Shown here: positions 42,999-55,800 of the stretch, piece by piece | Position numbering within the stretch: position 1 is the stretch's first letter | How the letters are laid out: each line of letters opens with the position of its first letter | Notes under the pieces: model-generated | Told to the model about the DNA's origin: nothing | Seen by the model: the letters and a program-made list of their open reading frames with translations, nothing else | The model's database searches: none | NCBI GenBank assembly: GCA_032358255.1 | Contig: JAULBX010014648.1 | Coordinates: 1-64,000, forward strand | Direction: 5' to 3' | DNA from: Heterotrichella gracilis | Taxonomy: Eukaryota; Sar; Xanthophyceae; Tribonematales; Xanthonemataceae | DNA length: 64,000 bases | Position numbers and translations under genes: made by a program

Positions 42999-44291
42999 AG
43001 AATAGAACGGCAGGGTGCAAGCGGCAAATATGATGGCTTCTGCAGTGCTTGTATACCAACCGGCAGCTTGTGACCACGTTGGTTTTGCCAGCAGCCTCTG
43101 CTATTATAAATAGCAGTGAGCTTGACGGCTCCTTGTAAAACCAATGTTATAAAACCTCCGTAACCACCTAAAAACAGTCGTGGGTACCCGCACACATACA
43201 ACGGGTGCTGACTTGGCTGGTCCAGTTCAGCTAACTCTATAAAGCCAAACGGTTGACTAAAATGGTGGTCTATATACCTGCGGCGGTTTGAAAACGTAAA
43301 CGTTGCGCATGTTTATAAGTGCAAGAATTTACAAGGTATTTGCTCACTTCCTCCACTGTCTGCACGAAAGGTTGAGGAGTTGCTCGGTAGCCTCTACTGT
43401 GTGGGCACTGCCGCTGAAAGATGCATGCATGCATTGGCGTAATTGCGCATGCATTGTGGCATGCTTGCACGGATATCACGAGGCAAATATATATTCTCCT
43501 CCAGTGTGAGTGGAGTCGACATTACGTAGAGTCCAATCTTGCTGGTAATACCTGATGCATGACAACCATGGTTCTGACCTGTGGGGCAGGTTGGTCCAGC
43601 CATTGCCATGCAGCAGCAAACACACCGCTGCAGGTTTAATGCCTTCTTTACACCGGACTTGCGCCACAGGTTGACTTTTACACCTCAAATCACAAACTTT
43701 ACCCGAGCCCACTCAAATTCTGAAACCGGTGACGATACACTGTAGACAAATGACCCAAACCAAAACCGAGCAATAAAATAGAGCTAAGTTCAACCTGTAC
43801 CACTCTCTGACCCTTTGGTGATGATATATACACAGGGTACAGACAAAGCGTTCTCAACCCTATCACAGAGGTGTCTTCATACTACAGATGCCTTCACGCA
43901 GATCGCCCACACTACCCCCGGCCACCAGTGTAAATGACGAGTATACACCTCAGTGTAACTGCAGGTCTATATGACCACACACCATGAAGCCTATGGCGAC
44001 ACCAGCGTATGTTGCACTCAAAAAAGCAACACTGCCGTATAGTCCACACCACGTTGACTGCACCAGCCTGCTGGCACTCAAGAGTAGCCTAGCTGGCTTC
44101 ACTCAGGCACCGCCGCCACCCCCGCCACCCCCCCCCCTTATCGTGCCCGGAAGCCGCTGTCAGCCTGCAGGTCTGCCGGGATTGGCGGCGCAGAGAACCT
44201 GTCGGTCTCGGTGAGGTCAGTCGGCCGTGCATCCTCCTGCAGCACAGCGCACAGCTGTCAACAAGGCCTGTCGCCTCCTACCGCATGCAAG
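42999..44291. other. Tandem gap, CCCH gene / TIM17
   Basis: About 1.3 kb. It holds the CCCH promoter and the TIM17 3' end. An ATGCATGCATGC palindrome lies at 43421-43433. A proline-coding CCGCC run near 44110-44140 is low-complexity and was not called as a gene. Confidence 0.4.
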
Positions 44292-45527
44292 TCACACAAT
44301 ACGCCATCTCCTCAGGTATGTAACATGTGGCACTGTGCTGTGCTGACCCCGCTGCTCTTGTTCCACGAGGTTCACCATGCGCACCTTCTTCTCGCCCCTG
44401 CCCAACCACGAGGGGAACCAGCTGCCTCCCGAGGTGCTGCCAGCGGGTTCAGGTGTGCTTGCCTCTGTCACGGGCTCAAGCACGGGTGTCGCAGGTAGGA
44501 CAGGCGCAGGCATGGCAGGGCCTGGTCCGGCTTGCCCTGGCATACCCGACACATCCATGATGGGTGTGGGGGGCGGGGCAGTCATGCGCGTCAGCAAGAT
44601 GCCCAGGCCCTCAATCATGGCCTGCAGTAAAAGAGATTTTAAGTGGGAGGGGGCACCACATGCAGACAGTGTGGAATGCTTGAGACACTGAAGAAACAGG
44701 TGTGGATTTCCCCCCCTGGTATGCACGCCCAAACTGCGTGGCAGGTGTATGCCAGCAATTGCCACTAAGGAGCGAGAGGACATGGGTCATTACCAGTAGG
44801 ACTCCCCCGAATGCTGCTGATTTGGCAGCAGAGCGCATCCCTGTTCGTAGCTGCAGGAACCCGCCTGTCAGTGCGCCGGCTGTGATAGAGTTCCAAGGAT
44901 CCTCCTGTCGTGACAAAGGACAGTTAGAAAAGGTACCCATCCAATTGAAAAGAGCACGTCGCATTAAAACACTCCACAATCAGCACGGCATTGCGCTAGT
45001 GGCCATACACTACTACCCGAGGACATCTAGCCCCGATCGCCATGTATGCATGCATATGTGCCAAGTTCGCAAACCCACGCCAGACACACCAAGTGGTTGG
45101 TGCTGCAAACTTTGGTGCTATTGAAGTTTGCATGGTGCTCAAGTCACCCCCAAAGTTCGTTGTAGGCAGAACTTTACCTTTCGCCTGACAGCCACCAGGG
45201 TGCAATCAAATGCTGAAAACAGCCCTCCCCATACAGCAAAGCTCCCCCCTATTCTTGGTGCTTCTCTCCTGATTGCCTGAGGACAACAAATTACCAGATC
45301 TGTCAGCAACGAGCAGTAAGTGCAGGCTTGCGGGTTGCTGCTGCGGCATGTGGGGGGGGTACCTCAATCCCGCCGTGAAACCTTGCCCCAGAAGGCGAGT
45401 TCTTCATGCCTCGCAACAAGTGCCAGATGCCACCTCCCACAGCTCCCATGCCAAAAGCTCCACCTATATCGTCCAATATTCTATCTGGGCAAGGCTCCCG
45501 GCCGTGATCAACATTGGCTCGAGCCAT
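44292..45527 (-). CDS. TIM17: Mitochondrial inner membrane translocase subunit TIM17
   Basis: TIM17 is a core channel subunit of the TIM23 complex, which imports presequence proteins across the inner mitochondrial membrane. Four exons encode it. The N-terminus has [30 protein letters not shown], which matches TIM17 closely. Then come [46 protein letters not shown], the PRAT signature of the family, and [26 protein letters not shown]. The last exon gives [13 protein letters not shown], a Pro/Ala-rich linker, and [12 protein letters not shown], like the plant C-terminal extension. The final 20 or so residues to 44292 are not clearly conserved, so the true end could lie slightly upstream if another intron exists. 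TIM23 and TIM22 are excluded by the DPWNSI and N-terminal wording. Confidence 0.93.
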
Positions 45528-46805
45528 GGCTGTGCACCCAACTGCGGGGTGCGCGTGTAGCTGGGTATTGTTGGACTGCCAATACGGACTTTATCTTGCA
45601 AGGCCACACCTGTGTGCCTGTTCAACAGCCTTTCAAGCACTCTCAAAGAAATCAACAGAGCAAACGGGTAGCACCAAGCACGGATGTCAAGCCAAGGCCA
45701 GAAGGGTGCGGGCTGGTTGATGAGCGTGTAAGTTTGCGCGACATACACGTCTGAGCAACGCGTTATGCAAAATAGAGTTGGTTTGCTGCGATAGCAGGCT
45801 GCTTTTGTTCCTGGGTTCTATGTGTTTGCGGGCACTTGGCCGCCTTAGTCACTAAAGTGAGGGATGAGATCAACAGTGAACGGGGACGTTTTTGTGCTGA
45901 CAAAGGAAGAAGCTAGGGTGGGGCAGAATATCGATTTATTCTGCAGAGCTGATACCGTAGCCGATGCTAGACCCCCAGGTGCAAGCCTGAACCTGCTGAG
46001 GCTTTGGATCCATCGATGGGCTCACACCATGGCATGACATGCCACAGGGGGTCATTGACAACCGGTATTTGTTGGAACAATCGTTCACTCTTTTCATTAA
46101 TTAACAACGATTTCACATGATTTTTCATGTCCATCAATTTTACCTGCCGCAGCTCCTCCTAAGTCTAATTAATTCCCCCCTGCGGTGTTCCCGGCTGAGG
46201 GAGGGTTGTCTAGCGTCACACAGTGCAAGGCAATGGCCCATGGGGAGGGCTGAGGTCACGAGGATAACTTCCAGAACGAAAGGAAAGGCCCACAGCAAAA
46301 ATCCTGCAGATAGTTGGGGTTGAAGAGGCAGCAGCCAGACAGCTGCCCATTATTTGTATGTGTGTTTTCATCACCCATACCAGACGTGTAAACAGGTTTT
46401 GGTTCGTTACAGAAATAGACGTGGATATAGTACACAACAGCACAGCAACAAAACCCGTGCCTAGCAGTAGTACTAGGTGTATGGCACAGCTGACAAATGG
46501 GTCCAAAACATGTCCGTTTGCACTTGTGTAACACTGGCGCATTCCCCCAAATTGACCCCAGCAGAGTGGCACAAACCTACGATTAATACAGGGCAGCTGA
46601 TGATAGCAATTGCGATATACAAGGAATACAGAGGGCTTCATGAGGTGCAGGGAGGCTGGCAAGATACGTCCTCTAGATGCAGCACAGTGTTGTGGATTCC
46701 TTCCCAGTGCACCCTCGACACCAGTGCACGCTGGGACTACCAACTACCATCCTGCTGCACCTGCCAACGCGCTCCTGCCTGGCGGGTGCTGTCGCGGCCC
46801 CCACC
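45528..46805. other. Tandem gap, TIM17 / WDR26
   Basis: About 1.3 kb holding the TIM17 promoter and the 3' end of the WD-repeat gene. I recognise no gene, RNA or repeat in it. Confidence 0.45.
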
Positions 46806-49800
46806 TCACAACTCGTCAGGCACTGACCAAATGTGGATTGACTTGTCGTCTGACGCAGTCGCCATCATCTGGTGGTCAACTGGGTTCCAGCTGACAGCAT
46901 TCACAGTCCCTGAGTGGCCCTCCAGCACGGCAATCAGCTCTTCGGTATCTCGATGCCACACGTACACCTGCAGCAAAGGCAGGTGGTTTGATCTTGTAGG
47001 GTTCCCGGGTGCCTTGTGCAGGTGCTGCAATTAAATGTACCATCCCGCACACTACACTTTGCAACATGTGAGATGTCAAGGTCCAACCAACCATCCATAC
47101 AGCCCCGTTTGGTATAAGGCTACGCTGACCACACCATTTGGGACAACCAGGTGACCTCCAAGTTCGAGGGGTACTACCATAAAAAAAAAACTGAATGGCA
47201 AATGGAGGAGCAACTGGGGTGTACTGCCTGGCATGCATGGTCATTCTTTCTTCCCCCCACGGCGCCAAAGGTCAAACGCGTGGTCTTGCGAACAGGGCAT
47301 GCGGCATGCAGCAGGCACTGCCAGCAGTCCAAGGCCAGCCAATGCGCCACCCACCCACCTTGCAGTCCTCTGACCCCGAGGCCACAAACGCGTTGTTGTA
47401 GCCGCCAAAGCAGGAGCGCAGCACGTAGCGTCCCTGGCGCTCCTGCGGCCCTCGGTACCTACAGCCGAAGCCATATGGTGAGCTTATGCCCTGCACACCC
47501 ACCTCATTCCACCTAAAGTGCAGTTGCAGACAACCACCATTGGCGCGTCAGGTCAACATGGACCATCATGAACGCAGAACAGCATGCTTCAGTCTATGCC
47601 CACCCAATCCCACTCTTGACCATCCCTGTAAGGCCCTGGTGCATGCCCCGGCTCCATTACCTGTGCACCGGTGACGAGGGCAGCGCCTGCCCCACGGGCG
47701 CCATGTCCCACATGTGTATGTGCTGGTTGAGCAGGTTGACCAGCACGTGCTTGCTGTCGGGTGACAGCGTGATGGAGCGGATGGAGCTGTCCTCAGTGAA
47801 GGCAGACTCACTCGGGTCTTGGAGGCCGTACACACGCACCTGGGGGTTGAAATGGGTGGAGGTTACACGGCCCTAGGGGGTCGGGTGGCGTGGATGGTGG
47901 ATGTTCAGTGACACACACATCACTTGGGATGTGTGTGTGTATGTGGGGCTGATTAGGGACAAAGTGCAGAATGCGGACCTGCATTGATGCAACACCAGTG
48001 AATAAATACCATGCAATTACAAGGCATTGCCAGGTATAATTGATGCCCATGCCTTCAACCAGCATTCCTGGGCGAGAAACCAATCTCGCCCTTCGCCTAC
48101 TTCCCCTGCCCACTCTCACGACAAGCACCCCCACTCCCTAACCCCCCCTGCCTGCCCACCTTACGCTCCTTGTTGTCCGCCACTGTGCTCAGCAGGCGCT
48201 TGCCGTCAGCAGTCACCGCAAGGTCGTGGATGCGGTGCCCAGGCCAGGACCGCAGCTGCTGACCATCAATGTCCCATAGCACCTGGCGCCAGGCAGCGGG
48301 GCGAGTCAAGAGGAAAGGAGTAGCAATCGGGTTTCAACGCCTCAGATCACAGTTTTTCATCTCGGATGGTGAAACCCCGCCATTTTCTGCCAATTTGTGA
48401 GTAAACTACCCAGGCATATTGCTGCACAAAATGATGCTGTGGCATCCATGCCACACTGTGCATGTGTTTGTTTGTGGCTTGAGTCATAAGCAGCGTACCA
48501 TCTGCTTGTCCAGCCCGCCTGACACCAACTGCCGTGAATCCGGCAGCCACGCCACTGCAGTGACGTGGTCTGTGTGGTGCTTGATGGTGCGCACGCAGCG
48601 GCCGGTGGAGGGGTCCCACAGCTTGAGGAGGTTGTCGTTGCCTGGGAGGGATTTGGGAGGGGGTGTGAGAAGGGTGGTTATGCACAACTGTGTGGCACCA
48701 GACACCCCACAGGTTCCAGTGAGCCCTGACCCTACATTGAGAGCTGCCTGGGAAGCAAAATCTACGTTGAGAGCTGACTGACAAAGCAAAATGCATGCGC
48801 GCAAACCCATAGGCGAACTTGGATAGCTCTATTGGCATAGATTGGGGCACCATTCAGTGCAGCCAGCCACGCATTACCATGCCATGCACCTGTCAATGAA
48901 GTTGTGCTATGTGTCACTGTGCTTCCCCCACCCAGTGTCTCTTGGACTATCCTATCGCCCGTCCACCTCCCCCCCCCCACACCCCCTATCCGCACCGCAT
49001 GTGGCTAGCATCTCGTCGTCCGGCGACCATGCCAAAAAGGCAATCTCCTTGGTGTGGCCCGCCAGCGTGTGCCGCCGCACCACCTCCCTCCGCCCGCGCA
49101 CCTCCCAGATGATGGCGGTGCAGTCCTTGCTGGCACTGGCCAGCCACCGGCCGCTGTGCGAGAACTGCAGGTGCCACACCTCGTCGCGGTGCCCAGTCAC
49201 AACCTGCACACGCCAGCCGGGGTAAGCGCTAGGTAAATGATATGTGGAAAATGAATATTATTATTATTATTAATAATAGTTATTATTTGCTGACGAATCA
49301 TATTCAGTGACAAAATTTGCAAATATTTAGCAAGTATGGCTCCTGATCTATTACATTTTCCTCTTTATTTCCCCAAATGTCAATGATTGGGCGTTACAAC
49401 ATGAGACAGTCCACCGACAACGGTGCACAGTTTGGGAGCAGGGGTTGAAGGCCCCTGGAAGATGCTGGGGGAGCACGCACAGGTATTGCTTACAAGCAAC
49501 ATTCTGTGCGGTGTGCAGTACATTTTGATGCTGGACCAGTGCTGCATGTGCACTCCATAAAGCGCAGTGTACTGAAGATGCATCAGCACGAGCAGCAATC
49601 CACACTATGCACTATCCATGCGCGCACAAGATTCATCAGTTGTTAAAACACACCGCACATTGACCGCCTGGTAGCACTTGCCCAGCGTGCAGCCATGACA
49701 GCCCACGCAATTGCATGCAACCCCTGCCCCCCTGCTCACCTGCGTGGTGACTGACGGCACCTGCTCCCGCCCGCACGCGTAGTCCCGCAGCAGCGACACG

Positions 49801-51404
49801 CGCACCTGCTGGCTGTTGCGGAACAGGCAGCGCGACAGCTGGCTATCCACCGCCTGCTCAACCAGCTCCTCCAGGCGGCCCTCGGGGACCATCACCTCGG
49901 GGGGGATGGCCGCCTGCAATGATGGTGGCCGGACGGGGCGTGATGCCAAGGGGTCTATAATGCAGGTGCTGGATTACTCAAGTGGCGGTGGGTGCGCCAG
50001 CATGTGCACTATGGCAATGGATGCAGTAAGGGCTGTGCAGGTGGAGTGAAGCTATGGAAGACCAGTCGACAAATACATGCATTTCTTTGCCATCACACTG
50101 CCCAGTGTCACCGACTTGCCCCACCAGCAGACACCCCACCCACCCCCATATACGCCAATATCACCCCAATACGCCAATATCACCCCACCCCCATCTCTCA
50201 CCGTGCCCCGCCCTCCCCCAATGCCCCAGCTCCACCATATCTGCCACCATACCCCGCCAAAACCACCCACCCCGCCACCCCCTCGCACCTGCAGCGCCAC
50301 CAGCAGCTTGCGCCTGGCCGCCGCGGGCGCGCCTGGCCACTCCAGGTGCGCCTGCAGGTCCTCCTTGCCGCTGAACAGTATGCACCCGGCAAGCTGCTGC
50401 AGGCGCTGGCGCCGCACACCCAGGGCCGCAAGCTCGCTGCGTAGGCAGTGCAGGGCTACTGCGGTGTCGCTGCTCTCAAGGGCCTGTGGGTGCAAGGGAG
50501 GGGGAGGGGGGGGATTGAAGGGTGGTGGCAATTCCGGGGTGCGATAGCTGCAATTGCAAAGGAGGCTGTGTGAGTGCAGGCTGATGGCGGTGACACCACT
50601 CTCAAGGGCCTGGGTGTGTGGTGGTGGGTATGTGATGGTGGCAGTGACAGCCTGGACGAGTGCAATAGCAAGGACATTGTGGAACACTATTTAGTGAGCA
50701 GCCTGCACATAAGGTTTGTGAGTAGAAAAGCGGGCAAACTACTATCTGCGTGTGGATACGTGTGTGTGGGTACGAGGAGTTCAGCAGGTATTTGGCAGAG
50801 GTGCAGGCCACAGTGAAGTACAGGCCCAAAGAAACTGGACGTATCAGTTGTGTGGTTTCTGTGTACCTTTTCACTTTCGAGCACCAACAGGCGCCCTGAG
50901 ACAGCTTTCTCGGATCTTTATGCTGGGTTGTGTGGACACCACATGCATGCATATCCGCACCTCGAGGAACTTTTGCTCCAGCACCAGGAATTGCGCCTCG
51001 GTGCGCTTCTCCTCGCTGACCACGGGGAGTGTCGACAGAAGTTTCACGGCCACGTCCCAATCCCCTGCCAAGATAGCAGCGCGGAACTTGTTGACAGACG
51101 CTGACTGGAACGTGACACCAGACTCCTTCTCCAGCAGCTCAGCAACGTTCTTAAAGCCCATATTGATAAGCGCCTGCTCGATGACGCGGATGTATTCGCC
51201 CCTGTTTATCCATTCCTTGCTCCCTACGAACCAAGGGTGGGAACCATGGCTGTGCGAGGTGCTCCCATTGGCGTGGCCCTCGGCAAGGGGCGTCCCATTC
51301 TGCATGCTGCTTGCCTCTCCTAGTCGAGGTTTCTTCCTGGCATGGCTTTCACACTCGGCCGGGTCAATGTTCAGCCCGGCGCTCGCCTCTGCATCTACAT
51401 CCAT
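46806..51404 (-). CDS. WDR26/GID7-like LisH-CTLH-WD40 protein
   Basis: WDR26 (yeast Gid7) is a subunit of the CTLH/GID E3 ubiquitin ligase, where it helps assemble the ring and bind substrates. The first exon (51404-50964) begins [12 protein letters not shown], with a basic patch (HARKKPRLG), then a LisH motif ([22 protein letters not shown]) and the start of CTLH ([17 protein letters not shown]). The CTLH part continues with [19 protein letters not shown]. The WD40 domain follows from [27 protein letters not shown] to [12 protein letters not shown] and [10 protein letters not shown] at the end. Repeats typical of WDR26 include [21 protein letters not shown] and [24 protein letters not shown]. 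The gene is complete. Upstream of the CTLH exon, an extra in-frame copy of its start is present (see the repeat at 50460-50620). Confidence 0.92.
50460..50620 (-). repeat. Duplicated exon start inside WDR26
   Basis: On the minus strand the start of the CTLH exon (CCCACAG then GCCCTTGAGAGC, about 50485) has a near copy about 125 bp upstream (CACCCAG then GCCCTTGAGAGT, about 50610). They encode [12 protein letters not shown] and [12 protein letters not shown]. The frame stays open from the upstream copy through the downstream one, so splicing to the upstream acceptor would add about 42 residues, including a proline run. Confidence 0.75.
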
Positions 51405-52807
51405 ACTCTCCGGAGTGCCACATTTAGGTTTTCTTACACTCTGTAGAAATCTTCGCGCACTTCAACCTCGCCCCAATGGTGTCATGCAAACAGGGCGGGT
51501 GGCTCTAAACCACTTGCAAAGAACGGAGCACGTATAGAGCACGGTCACCCAGCTTGACAAGATGAGCACAGTCATCCAATTGAACTTGATGTTGGGCTTC
51601 CAAACCGAGGGATAAAGGCTTGTGTCGACACAAACAGCTTGCAAGCCCCAGCGCGGAGAGCCCGGTGGAGCCCGGCCAAAGCCCGGCATGGACCGGCCGC
51701 ATCATCGCCTCTCGGGCATCCCTTGTGTCGCTTTGCGCTGGTTTGCAGCACCGTTAGGGCAATCGGAACCGCTCGGGAGCAGCTACCCAACTCTGGTTAC
51801 GATACACATCGTAGCTTGCAGTGGCATGTGCAGCACCTTCTTGCCCATTTGGAGCCCGCATATATGTGAAAGTCATGCCCATTTGCTGTCCATGCATGCA
51901 TGCGGGCTTGAGCGCCTATGCGAGCAACAGTACCAACAGCGGAGCAGTGGTGGGATGCTCTTTAGCAGGAGCAAAAGAGATACACTCCGAAACCGAACAC
52001 AATTGAAGAGTAGCGCACGCCGCTGCCTTGGATCGTCCGAGAGACCGCCCAGCCAGACCCACCACCACTTGGCCAGGTGACCAGTGCAGGCAGTGTCTTC
52101 AAGCCAGGTGACAAGCTTGTCCACGGCACATGGGCATGCTGTTATCTAGCCCTTACCAACCATGTTCTTCTAGCTTGAAACCGTGCAAGCTTATTTTGTT
52201 GGTGGCCTGCTGGTACTAGCTAGTGCCCTTGGAAGCTCTCCTGCACCTCACTCCTTGGGTTCGCAACAACAGGCCAAGTGACCCTTGCCTATGCTGTGGC
52301 ACATAAGCACGCATTTTCCAGCTTCTAGAATACGCGCTTACATAAGAGGGAGTTTGGTGGCAGTTTTTTCTGGCTTTTTGGCTCGTCCTAGACCAAGAGG
52401 GGACAGGTTCGGGAGGTGGACTGTGAGCCTAGTCCCTACCTTTGTTCCGTAAGTTTGGTGGAAAAGCAAGCCCTTACCAACCCATGCTTTATGTGTGCTT
52501 GCTGTGCACAGTTGGCGGGCAGTATTGCGCCCCACTGCCCCGTGCACCGCTGCACCCATAATTCTGCGGACCAGGCGAGTCCTCATGGACCCCGAGGGGT
52601 GGCCTACTCAATCTGCGCTGTCCCCTCTCAGGAACAATAATGCACCACAATATGCGAAGAGAGCGCTGGCCACGAACATGCAGCCTGTCCTGACCACCTA
52701 GCACTATGAGGAGGGCAGCACACACAGCGGGATTACTCATAGGGAGGCAGCTGCAGGGCCGTTCCATCCTCAGCCACAAAAATGCTATCCCCATCTGCAC
52801 ACGCATC
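51405..52807. promoter_or_regulatory. Divergent promoter region, WDR26 / Vps62-domain gene
   Basis: About 1.4 kb separate the two start codons. An ATGCATGC palindrome lies at 51891-51902. Open frames here (for example 51622-52080, plus strand) show no conserved sequence, so I left them out. No other element was recognised. Confidence 0.4.
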
Positions 52808-55800
52808 ATGCTTACCTGGTGGGTGGTGTGGCTGCTGGCCACCGCCTCCAGGACTGAAGCACAGACGGTGGATGACAGCTCCCTCCCCTCCTCCTCCTGG
52901 CGCCGCACTCCCCCTGGCGCACACTCCTGCAGCATGGCACCCCCCTCAAGGGAGTTCAACTACCCGCTTCTCGATTGCCCGCCGGCCCCTCATGCCACAC
53001 TGGACCAGGTGCAACACAGGAATTGAAGGGGAAATCGTATGCAGGTCTGTCATGCGTTGGAATGGGAGATTTGCTCACATGTAATTACCCCGCAGCTGTT
53101 TGACATTTTGAACGGTTGTAAAAGCATGGATGTGATGTCGACCCCACAACCATGCCCAAGGCTCTGTTTAATTCACCCTTGTTTCCCCTCAACAACCGTG
53201 GCGCAGGTGCGTGAGGCTGCCTGGCGCGTGGCACCCATTGTGCACATGCACCCGCTGGAGACGGTGAGCATGGCAGACCCTGCAGGCTTTTTCAAAGCTG
53301 CCAAACTTCACTACTGGTATGACGGGCGCATTGCGGAATCAGCGGCAGACGATTGGCGGCAGGCGCTGCAGGGTGCGTAGATTAGGCCTTGGTTCTGTAC
53401 ACAATCTTAGGCCATGTAATTACTCTTAGTGTGAGCCAGTCGCGTGGCGGGGGCATCCCATATCGCAGGTGATCAAGTATAGTTTGTGGCTGTAATGTAC
53501 TGGCTGAGCTGAACGTGATCCGCTATGGCAATCAGTACCTTGTTGGCATCAGAACAGCTTCCATTACCCCTACATGGGTGCATGCAGGTGATGCAATGCG
53601 CCGCATGGCCGCTGCTGACAGCATGCTGTCGGTCCTTGACAAGGGGAATGCAGCGCAATTGCTGAAAGGGGATGGGTATGATGCAAATGGGACCTCCAAT
53701 GCCAAGGTGTACTATACTGTGCATGACGACGAGGGCAGGGCAAACTACTGGGTGTTTGATTTTCACCTCTTCTACCCGTAAGTGACCCACTGAGTTTTGG
53801 CTGCATGCATGGCATCACGTGGTGTGCAGTCACAGTAGCAATTGTCAAAAATATACTGACGTTGTTTTCAAAATTTGGCTTATCTGGCCATGATATTTTT
53901 TGGTGATGATGCAATTTCGAACTGAAGTTACAACTCAATCTGGGCAGGCAATCCTATACTGTAGTCCCTTTCATTGCCAACGCCATGCCCGTAGGCTGAA
54001 CGGCTGCTCCCAGCCCACTGTATGCTTGGCGTCTTCTTCCCCTCCTTCTTCCCCTTCTTCCCCTTCTTCTCCCTCCCCCCTCTCCTATGACTGCGCGGAC
54101 CTCCAGCTGTGCCCCGCTGGGCGTCACGAGGTTGACTGGGAGCGCGTGAGCGTGATGACGTGCAAGGCGGAGCCAACCATTGCCCGCCGGGTGGTGTACA
54201 GGTGAGGGGAGTATGGTGCTGGTGCAGGAGAGGGGGTGCATGGGGGTGAGGCCACGGGGATAGCTGCCTTATTCATTTGTAAACTTGTTCATTTTTTCCT
54301 GAAACTATGAATATAACATATTGTGCAGTGCACTGAGACCCTACAAGTTTGTCGTGGAATGTCTATTACAAGTATTTCACATTTGACCATGTGCAATGAT
54401 AGCTGCAAAGTGCATCTAAGCAGTCAGGCTGTTTACATTGCCTGGTGCCATGTTGCAGCCAGCACTCCACAGGGGAGATACTGGACTGTGACAAAGGGGA
54501 GTGCCCCATGGAAGGCACACACCCAGTGTCATACGCAGCGCTGGAGAGCCACGCGCAGTACCCACACGCCAGCAACCGCCACGTGTACCGGATCTATCGC
54601 GAGCCCCTCATCCCCAACCTTGATGGCATCTACCTTGTGGACCGCACGGAGAAAGACCCCAGGGGAGCCAAGCGCTTTGTGCCCAGCGCCAGCAATGTGG
54701 TTCAACTCCCGGCACCAGGGGATGTGGGTCCTGACTCTGAGTTAGCGTGGACGCTGTATAATGGCTACTGGGGAGGGATGCCATGGATCTGGCAGCTGAC
54801 CCAGGGTCTGAGCTGTTTTGGGGTGGAGCATGATGGGGTCCTGGGGTCAGGTGGGAGCTCTTGCTGCCTGATGCATGGCAATATGATAGCATTTTTATTA
54901 TGGGTAATTGCAATTGATACATGGGTTCGTGTATATGCATGCAGGCGCCGTTCACTGTTTATTTCCTGCACCATGCTGGTGATGCACACATATTACTGTG
55001 CCAGGGAAATGCTATCATGCGTTTTTTGCAGCGTCAGGACCTATCACAGTTCATGTTTTGCAACCCCATGAAACGAATTTTCCCATTGCAGAGCATCTGG
55101 TTCGTGAGCGCTGCCCCCCTGACTCCACTGCCTACCGTCTGGCGCGCCTCATGCATGGCGCCCACGTGCCCCTCCCCAACGCACAAGTCTCCCTCTCCCA
55201 ACTTGACCTCCTGTTGCTCCCCTTGATCAAGCTGCTGCCCGGCATAGACATGAGCCACCAGCCCATCCGGGGCCCATGGATGAAGAAGTATGCGCACAGC
55301 TACCCGGGTATTGAGGGCGCCAGTGGGCTGTACCCAGGGGGGCACAACACAACAGAGCTGACGTGCCCAGGAGAGCGCAGTACACTGCCCTTGGTGGGAG
55401 TGTCTGAAAGGTACATGCAATACTCCTGCCGCAATGTCAAGAGTCTGCCTTCAAGCGACTGCATGCAAATGTTTGCAACACTGTCACCATGGGGCATTCA
55501 ATGCAATACGCATGCACATGTCGCATTCAGACGTGGCTGACAGCTGTTGCATGTGTGTTGCCGCAGTGTGGCCGACAGCATTTCCTCCCCTCCTGCTGCT
55601 GGCACAGCTATACACCACCTTGTGCTCCTCATGGCCCTGGTATCCGCCACCGCCCTGGCCGCAGCGCTGGTGCATGTGCTGGTGGCATGTGCAGCAGCCA
55701 GGAGCACATCCAAGCCCTACCAACAGCTGTCGGCACCATCGCCACCAGCCAACTCTGCAGGCACGTACACCAGACTTTGGCAGGGGCATTTAATGAATTC

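Noticed and set aside
44108-44140. Proline-coding CCGCC repeat, possible exon
   Set aside because: Short low-complexity sequence in a gap, with no conserved flanks or splice support.
51622-52080. 152-residue open frame between WDR26 and the Vps62-domain gene
   Set aside because: No conserved motif, no splice pattern and composition like the surrounding spacer.
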